64,000 bases of DNA from Theropithecus gelada (lineage: Eukaryota > Chordata > Mammalia > Primates > Cercopithecidae), in contig NC_037672.1 of NCBI RefSeq assembly GCF_003255815.1, positions 100,977,794 through 101,041,793 of the forward strand, in the 5' to 3' direction. The notes beneath the pieces were generated by a model that was not told where the DNA came from, did no database searches, and worked only from the letters and a program-made list of their open reading frames with translations. Of the stretch, positions 56,645-64,000 are shown one piece after another. Made by a program: the position numbers and the translations under genes. How positions within the stretch are numbered: the stretch's first letter is position 1; the number at the start of each line of letters is the position of its first letter.

Positions 56645-59600
56645 TATGGTTTTATTCCTTTTTATGGCTGCTTAGTATTCCCTGGTATATATGTGTCACA
56701 TTTTCTTTATCCAGTCCACCACTTGTGGGTATTTAGGTTGACTTTATGTCTTTGCTATTGTGAATAGTGCTGCAATGAACATATATGGACATGTACCTTT
56801 ATGGTAGAAGGATTTATATTCCTTTGGGTATATACCCAGTAATGGGATTGCTGGGATGATTGGTAGACCTGTTTTAAGTTCTCCGAGAAATCTCAAAACT
56901 GCTTTCCACAGTGGCTGAACTAATTTACATTCCCACCAACGGTGTATAAACATAAACTTTCTCCATAACCTCACCAGCATCTTGTTATTTTTTGACAAAA
57001 TAAGCAGACATTCTGACTGGAATGAGATAATATCTCATTGTGGTTCTGATTTGCATTTCTCTAGTGATGTTGAACATTTTTTTCATATGCTTGTTGGCTG
57101 TGTGTATGTCTTTTAAGACTGTCTGTTCATGTCCTTTGCCCACTTTTTAATAGAGTTGTTTTTGCTTGTTAATTTATTTAAATTTCTTATAGGTTATGGA
57201 TATTAGACATTTGTCAGATGCATAGTTTGCAAATATTTTTTTCTCATTCTGTAGGGTATCTGTTTTCCCTGTTGATGGTTTCTTTTGCTGTGCATAAACT
57301 CTTTAGTTTGATTCAGTCCCATGTGTGAATTTTGTGTTTTTTTGCAATTGCTTTCGACACTATTGTCATGAAATCTTTGCCAGAGCCTGTGTCCAGAATG
57401 GTATTTCCTAAGGTATCTTCCAGAGTTCTTATACTTTTAGGTTTTATATTTAAGTCTATAATCCATCTGCAGTTGATTTATGTGTATGGTGTAAGGAAGG
57501 GGTCTAGTTTCAATCTTCTTCATATGGCTAGCCAGTTATCTCAGCACCCTTTGTTGACTAGGGAATTCTTTCCTTATTGCTTGTTTTCATCCACTTTGTT
57601 GAAGATCAGACAGTTGTGGGTGAGCGGAATTATTTGTGGCCTTTCTATTTTGTTTCACTGTCTGTTTTTGTATCACTACCATGATGTTATGGTTACTGTA
57701 GCCTTATAGTTTAGTTGGAAGTTGTGTAGTAGGATGCCTCTGACTTTGCTATTTTTGCTTAGGATTGCTTTGACTGTTCCTCCTCTTTTTTGGTTCCATA
57801 TGAATTTTAGAATAACTTTTTTAGTTCTGTAAAGAATGTCATTGGTATTTTGGTAGAACTAGCATTGAATCTGTAAATCGCTTTGGGCAGTATGGCCATT
57901 TTTACCATATTGATTCTTTCAATCCATGACTATGTAGTATTTTTGCCATTTATTGCGTCTCTCTTAATTTCTTTCAGAAGTGTTTTGTTATTCTTATTGT
58001 AGAGAGAGACCTTTCACCTCTCTGATTAGCTGTATTCCTAGGTATTTTATAGTTTTTGGTTATTGTGAGTGGGATTGCATTCTCAATTTGGCTCTCAGCT
58101 TGGATGTTATTGGAGCATAGAAATGCTACTGATTTGTGTACATTGAATTTGTATCTTGAAAATTTACTGAAAGTATCAGTTCTAGGAGCCTTTGAACAGA
58201 GACTGTGAGGTTTCCTGGGTATATCATCTGCAAAGAGAGGTAGTTTGACTTCCTCTCTTCCTATTTGGGCGCCATTTATTTCCTTGTCTTTCTTAATTGC
58301 TCTGGCTAGGATTTCCAGTAATATGTTTAATAGGAGTGGTGAGAGTGGACATCCTTGTCTTGTTCCAGTTTTCAAGGGGAATGTTTTTGCCCATTCAGTA
58401 TGTTGTTGACAGTGGTTTTGTAATAGATGGTTCTTAATATTTTGAGGTATGTTCCTTCAATGCCTAGTTCTTTGAGGATTTTTAACATGAAGGGATGTTG
58501 AATTTTATTGAAAGCCCTTTCTGCCTCTTTGAGATGATCATGTAGTTTTTGTGTTTAGTTATGTTTATGTGATGGATCACTTTTATTGATTTGTGTACGT
58601 AAAACCAATCTTGCATCCCAGGAATAAAGCCTACATGATCATGGTGGATTAGCTTTTTGATGTGATGCCGGATTCAATTTGCTAGAATTTTGTTGAGAAT
58701 TTTTATGTCTATGTTCATCAGTGATATTGGTCTGAATTTTTTGTTGTTGTTGTGTCTCTGCCAGATTTTGGTATCAGGATGATGCTGACCTCTTAGAATG
58801 AGTTGGAGAGGAGTTCCTCCTCTGCATTTTTTCTGGAATAGTTTCAGTAGCATTGGTACCAGCTCTTCTTTACACATCTAGTAGAGTTTGTCTGTAAATC
58901 ACTCTGGTCCAGGGTTTATTCTGATTGGTAAGTATTTTTATTACTGATTCAATTTTGGAACTTGTTATTGGTCTGTTAAGGTGTTCGATTTCTTTCTGGT
59001 TTAATCTTGAGAGGTTGTAGGTTTCCAGGAATTTATCCATTTCTTCTAGATTTTCCAGTTTGTATGCATAGAGATGTTCATAATAGTATATCAGGATTTT
59101 TTGTATTTGTTTGAAGTTAGAGGTAAAGTCACCTTTGTCATTTCTGATTGTGTTTATTTGGATCTTCTGTCTTTTTTTCTTCATTAGTCTAGCTAGTGCT
59201 CTGTCAATCTTATTAATTGCTTCTAGAAACAAACTTCTGGTTTCATTGATGTTTTGTGTGGATTTTCACTTATCAAATGCATTCAGCTCAGTTCTGATTT
59301 TTGTTATTTCTTTTCTCTCACTAGCCTTAAAGTTGTTTTGCTCTTCATTTTCTAGTTCCTTTGGATGGGATGTTTGATTGTTAATCTGAGATCTTTGTGA
59401 CGTTTTTAGTACTATGGTTTTCTTCTTAACATTGCTTTAACAGTGTTCCAGAAATGTTGTTATATTGTATTTTTGTTTTTATTTGTTTCAAATAATTTAT
59501 TGATTTCTTTCTTAATTTCTTCAGGAGCAGGTTGTTTAATTTCCATGTCATTGTGTGGTATTAAGAGATCTTCTTGGTATTTGTTTCTACTTTTATTGTG

Positions 59601-60200
59601 CTGTGGTCTGGTTGGTATAATTTTTAAAAATTTGTTGAAAATTGCTTTATGGCCAAGCCTGGGGTTGATCACAGATTATGTGCTATGTGCAGATAAAAAA
59701 ATTGCATATCCTGTTGTTTTTGGGTAGAGTATTCTGTAGATGTCTGTTACACATTTTGTTAGGTGTCAAATTTGAGTCCAAATCTTTGTTAGTTTGTGCC
59801 TCAGTGATCTAACACTGTCAGTGGGCTGTTGAAGTCTCCCACTATTATTATGTGTCATTTAAGTCTCTTTGTAGGTTTCAAATAACTTACTTTATGAATC
59901 TGGTGCTCCTGTGTTGGGTGAATTTATATTTAGGGTAGTTAAGTCTTGTTGAATTGAACACTTTATCATTATGTAATGCCCTTCTTTGTCCTTCTTTATT
60001 ATTATTGATTTAAAGTCTGTTTGGTTTGAAATTAGGATAGAGATCTCTGCTCTCTTTTGTTTTCCATTTGCTTTTTAGATCATTCTGCATGCCTTTACTT
60101 TGAGCCTATGGGTGCCTTTACATGTGAAATGGGTCTCTTGAAGACAGCATACATCACTCCTGTTTCTTTATTCAGATTTTCACTCTGTGCCTTTTAAGTG
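56645..60200 (-). pseudogene. L1 ORF2, decayed and 3'-truncated
   Basis: Antisense ORF2: endonuclease part at about 59400-60200, RT part at about 57700-59250. The catalytic FADD motif is kept (about 58220-58231, context LPLFADD), preceded by KTGTRQGCPLSPLLLNILLE at 58316-58375. Frames are interrupted every 100-130 codons, so it is non-functional. Confidence 0.85.
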
Positions 60201-60379
60201 GGTGCATTTAGCCCCTTTACATTCAAGGTTAATATGGATATGTGCAGATTTCATACTGTCATCATATTGTTAGTTGGTTTCTAGGTAGACTTGATTATCT
60301 AGTTGTTTTATAGTGTCAGTAGGCTATGTACTTAAACAGATTTTTTCATGGCAGGTAACCGACTTTTGTTTCCATGTTT

Positions 60380-61643
60380 AGTACTCCCTTATAGACCTTT
60401 TGTAAGGAAGATCTGGTAGTAACAAATTCCCTTAGTATTTGCTTGTATGAGAAGCATTTCATTTCTCCTCCACTTATGAAGCTTAGTTTGACTGGATATG
60501 AAATTCTTAGTTGGAATTTCTTTTCTTTAAGGATGCTGAATATAGGCCCCCAATCCTCTTCTGGCATGTAGAGTTTCTGCTGAAAGTTCTGTTGTTAGCC
60601 TGATGGAGTTCCTTTTTATGTGATCTGCCCCTTCTCTCCAGCTGCCTTTAACATTTTTTTCTTTCATGTTGATCTTGGAGAATCTGATGCTATGTGTTTT
60701 GGGTATGTTCATCTCATATGGTATCTCACTAGGGATCACTGAAGTTCCTGAATTTGCATGTTCACCTCTCGTGAACTTGAGGAAATTTTCATGGAAAATA
60801 TCTACAAATATGTTTTCTAGTTGCTTGCTCTCTTTTCCTCTCTGGGATACCAGTGAGTTTTAGGTTTGGTCTCTTTACATAATTTCATATTTTTCGGTGG
60901 TTTTGTTCACTTTTTAAAATTCTCTCTTTATTTTTATTTTTATTTTTGAGATGGAGTCTCTCTCTGTCACCCAGGCTGGAGTGCAGTGGGATGATCTTGG
61001 CTCACTGTAACCTCTACCTCCTGGGTTCAAGCAATTCTTCTCCCTCAGCTCCCAAGTAGCTAGGACTGCAGGCATGCACCATCATGCCTGGGCAATTTTT
61101 TTTTTTTTTTTGTATTTTCCGTAGAGACAGGGTTTCACTATGTTTGCCAGGCTGGTCTCGAACTTCTGACCTCTGGTGATCTGGCTGCGTCAGCCTCCCA
61201 AACTGCTGGGATTACAGGCATGAGTCACCATGCCCAGCCTTCTTTATTCTTTTCTGACTGAGTTGATTCAAAGAACTGGTCTTCAAGCACTGAGAATCTC
61301 TCAGCTTGGTCTATTCTGGTGTTAATACTTCTGGTTATATTATGAAATTCTTGTAGTGAGTTTTTCAGCTCTAGAAGGTCAGTTTGGTTCTCAAAATGGC
61401 TATTTCATCTTTCAACTCTTGTATCATTTTGTTGGATTCTTTAGATTCCTTGTATTGGATTTCAACTTTCTGCTGAATCTTGATTATCTTTGTTGCTATC
61501 TGGATTCTTAGTTGTATATTTGTTATTTCAACCATTTTAGACCAATTAAGAACTGTTGGTGGGGAGCTAATGCAGTCATTTGGAGTTAAGAAGACTTCCT
61601 GGCTTTTGGAGTTGCTAGAGTGCTTGTGCTGGTTCTTTCTCAT
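60380..61643 (-). pseudogene. L1 ORF1, disrupted by an Alu
   Basis: The start codon is at 61643-61641 and the frame runs about 90 codons to 61371: a polar N-terminus, then the coiled-coil entry with EIQYKESKESNKMIQELKD. An Alu interrupts the gene at about 60933-61239. ORF1 sequence resumes to its left, with the conserved C-terminal domain equivalent near 60540-60740. Confidence 0.8.
60925..61248 (-). mobile_element. Alu (older S/J type) inside L1 ORF1
   Basis: An antisense Alu starts with TTTATTTTTATTTTTATTTT tail sequence and ends CATGCCCAGCC at 61239. A T tract of about 19 replaces the mid-element linker (61097-61114). TCTTTATT on both sides (about 60925 and 61241) is a likely target duplication. 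Many substitutions make it older than the other Alus here. Confidence 0.85.
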
Positions 61644-62840
61644 GTGTGTGGCCTGATGTTCTTTAAATCTTTAAAGTCTCTTCTTTGGATGGCGCTTTTT
61701 GCTTTCACATTCTTTGATGACCTTGAGGGGTTTGTTCGCGTTATGAGTTGGGTTTTATTGATTGGATTTATTTCTGGATTATTTCAGGGGGCTTAGGTTT
61801 AGCTCAGCACTCCTGGGATTTGTGCTTTAACCCTGGGGGCTGGGGGGCTGGGACCAGGCCCATGGCTTTTTTTTTCCTGGCCCCTTGAAATTAAGCACCT
61901 GCTGTACTAGAAGGGCAGAGGTGTTCCTGGTTAGCAGGCAACAAAATTCCAATAAGAAGTGCTAGCAAAATTGTTTCACCAGGGAGGTGGTGGGCTGCAG
62001 TGGTTCCCACATATGTGCTTGCACCAGTGGTGGTGGGCAGTTGTGAGTCCTGCATGTGCACATGAGCCATCAAAGCAGTGGAAGGAGGCTATGGGTGAGT
62101 GCAGACTGGAAGGGGAAGGCTGTGGGCGGGTGCATGCCCAAAGGGGCCTACATGCAGAAGCTCTCCAACTGTTAGGTAGGTTTTGCTGGCAAAAGACCTG
62201 TGGCATTAGTTGCTGGCAAACCCCGCAGCTAGGCAGCTGAGGCTGCACTGTAAGAGCTGGCAGCCAGGCTGGGATCCTGGGATAGGCCAGCAGGCACGGG
62301 GGATACCCAGATCATACTGTCCCTGACTCATGGGCAAGATAGCCCTACTCTGTCCTGGTCTGGCACATAACAAAGGCTAAAGCCACCTAGAGGAGTACAG
62401 AGAACTTTGGGGCATGGGCACCCTTTACTCTGCCCCACTGCAGCCATTCCCATACCAAAATCTTTTGGATCCATGAAGGCTTAAATTCTGTCATTGCCAA
62501 CTCTCTGGGACATTCCCCCTGCCAAGTCAAATGTCCATGATGGTCATGAGGTCTCCTGCAACTAGGATTCTGGAGGTCTGTTGTGAGAGTGGGCCACTCT
62601 ATGCCTATTTCACTCATCCCTCTCCCAAGATCCCCTTGGGGCCAGGAATGAGTGCTGGTGCTAGGCAACCATGTGCATGGGGTCCCAGCTTTCTCCCTTT
62701 TCAGGCCAAGTTTGAATCTTCCTTTTGTCCACTCTTGGTGCCTTGTTTTCAAAAATCTGTTTGGACTATCCCAGACTACTTATGATCTGCCCTCTCTTGG
62801 TGGGAGAAGTTCTTCCTAGATAGTTGGCCACCTTGGCTCC

Positions 62841-63704
62841 AATAAATGCTTAACATTATTTTTTTGAGGGCGAATACCTGGAAGTTTTGGGAAGATTGGG
62901 AAAATCTCAACTTCAGGAAAAGTAACATCATACTAATAGAATTTTGTCAAGTGGCCTTTGTTATCCAGATTAAAAAAACAAATCTGGATGATGGGATAGA
63001 AATATAATGCCAGGATATATAGTAATATATTGTTTCTGAAGACCTTATGGCAAAATGCTTAATTTTAAGATTTCTCTGCATTATTTAATTTTATTTTAAT
63101 CATTTTTCAAATATAGATTTCTCAAAAATAAGTATTACTGAGTAATTTCGTTTGAAGTAAACTCTAAATGATGAAGGAATATTCACTATAGGTTTTAAAT
63201 TTTACTGTATGGATGCTATCATGACGTCTGTAACAATGAAAGAATACAATTTATGAAATAATCTTATTTCCAAATATTCTCTATATAAGATAAATTAATG
63301 TTTCTAAACAATGTGTTTGGTCATTTTGATCAAACTTGGTCAACTTGGCAACTTTTCCTACATCAGTAACTGAAATGATATCTCTGAGCATTAGTGTTTT
63401 CATTTTATGAATCTCTTTATTGAGTGGTACTTTCAGAAAGTGATGTATAAATATTTTTGCAGAAAAATCCTGCCACTAGATGGTACTATTTTCTTGAGAG
63501 GTCACTTTGATTAAGCAAGATATTAAAAATTTCAAGAAATTTGTTATCTCAGCCATTTGGCTAAAATTAAGTGAATAAATTTGTATATTATTTTATTTTG
63601 TAAAAGGAAGACATACTCTCTATTCAAATGTCAATGTGTTGTAAGCATCAACAGAATATAATAAAGCCAATGTAAAGAAAGACTTTTATATAATTTTCCC
63701 TTTA
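62841..63704. other. AT-rich intergenic DNA
   Basis: Nothing was recognised between the L1 5' end and the Alu fragment. Confidence 0.5.
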
Positions 63705-63750
63705 GAGGCTGGGTATGGTGGCTCACACCTGTAACCCCAGCACTTTGGAG
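63705..63750 (+). mobile_element. Alu 5'-terminal fragment (about 46 bp)
   Basis: AGGCTGGGTATGGTGGCTCA, then CACCTGTAACCCCAGCACTT, stopping at TGGAG. Only the first part of the left arm is present, with no A tail. Confidence 0.85.
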
Positions 63751-63794
63751 AATAAACTTAACAGTTGGTTAGCCTAGAATAGTTATAAAAAATA

Positions 63795-63880
63795 TGGACA
63801 CTGCTGTCAAACAAACCTGGATTCTATTTGGTGCTTTTATTTACTTCCTGCCTTTACTTCAGCAAGGTATTCTAAATTAT
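63795..63880 (+). mobile_element. MIR fragment
   Basis: The region CAAACCTGGATTCTATTTGG then TTACTTCCTGCCTTTACTTCAGCAAGG resembles the sense MIR head. Moderate support. Confidence 0.5.
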
Positions 63881-63977
63881 CACATACTCAGACATGCCAT
63901 TATTCAGTAATGAAGGGCTACTATTGTAGCCCCTTCTTTCCCATTAATTTTTATGCCCTTTCCGTCCTCCCTCCTTA

Positions 63978-64000
63978 ATTTTTTTTTTTTTTTTGATGAG
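63978..64000 (-). other. T tract at the window edge, probable start of a retroelement
   Basis: About 17 T followed by GATGAG, cut by the window end. It is probably the A tail of an antisense retroelement. Confidence 0.4.

Larger units (their letters stand above)
56645..62840 (-). mobile_element. Near full-length old L1 (L1PB type), 3' end missing
   Basis: Read on the minus strand, it starts at about 62840 with GGAGCCAAGGTGGCCAACTA. It then has a 5' UTR (to about 61644), ORF1 (with an Alu inside) and ORF2. At the 3' side it stops at about 56645, close to the end of ORF2, with no 3' UTR or A tail. The 5' UTR contains several open frames of about 90-121 codons on both strands, which are composition artefacts. 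The copy is old but unusually complete at its 5' end. Confidence 0.9.

Noticed and set aside
62387..62752. 121-codon minus-strand frame
   Set aside because: It is inside the L1 5' UTR (element start at about 62840). No ORF is conserved there on the sense strand, and composition explains the length.

Overview
The window is non-coding primate DNA, almost certainly from an Old World monkey (macaque or baboon group). Three young Alu copies (7359-7658, 11230-11530, 20441-20747) share a GGCCGGATCTC block that I associate with cercopithecid AluY lineages, and the L1, LTR12, THE1/MST/MLT1, L2, MIR and Tigger families present are those of a catarrhine genome. I find no intact protein-coding gene and no confident functional RNA gene. 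Nearly every readable reading frame of length is L1 ORF1 or ORF2 debris or falls in LTR sequence.

Layout. 1-5870: the 5' end of a young L1 on the minus strand with a spliced-looking 5' UTR, then a long L1PB/L1MA-type copy on the plus strand. 5871-22770: AT-rich intergenic DNA with L1 3' ends, Alus, a long L2 broken by a solo ERV1-type LTR, an L2 nested in another L2, two Tigger-type DNA transposons and MIRs. 22774-24006: a solo LTR12 (ERV9) with seven CCAAT boxes and a TATA box. 24007-33098: old LTR and MIR remnants plus a poorly explained block (29343-31835) that holds the longest open frame of the window and a 54-bp tandem duplication. 33099-39312: a near full-length L1 on the plus strand lacking its 3' end.

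40112-45945 is the most unusual part: a degenerate 14-bp minisatellite (unit close to AAGGCCAGGTGGGT, roughly 260 units). It is interrupted by an A tract, an LTR-like block, a THE1 solo LTR and a 1.36-kb unique block, and it contains three hairpins where units flip strand. 46421-52300 is a graveyard of MaLR elements, including an MST provirus with both LTRs and a perfect 5-bp target duplication. 52560-64000 holds L1 remnants, among them a second near full-length L1 (56645-62840, minus strand) that also lacks its 3' end, at nearly the same consensus position as the 33099 copy.

The elements do not form a pathway. What they record is layered insertion history: L2 before the ERV1 LTR, the minisatellite before THE1, old L1s before Alus. 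The observations most worth following are the splice-type deletion in the first L1, the minisatellite with its strand flips, and the LTR12 promoter. Family names come from recalled consensus sequences and boundaries are mostly good to about 10-30 bp. Where target-site duplications are quoted I read them directly.
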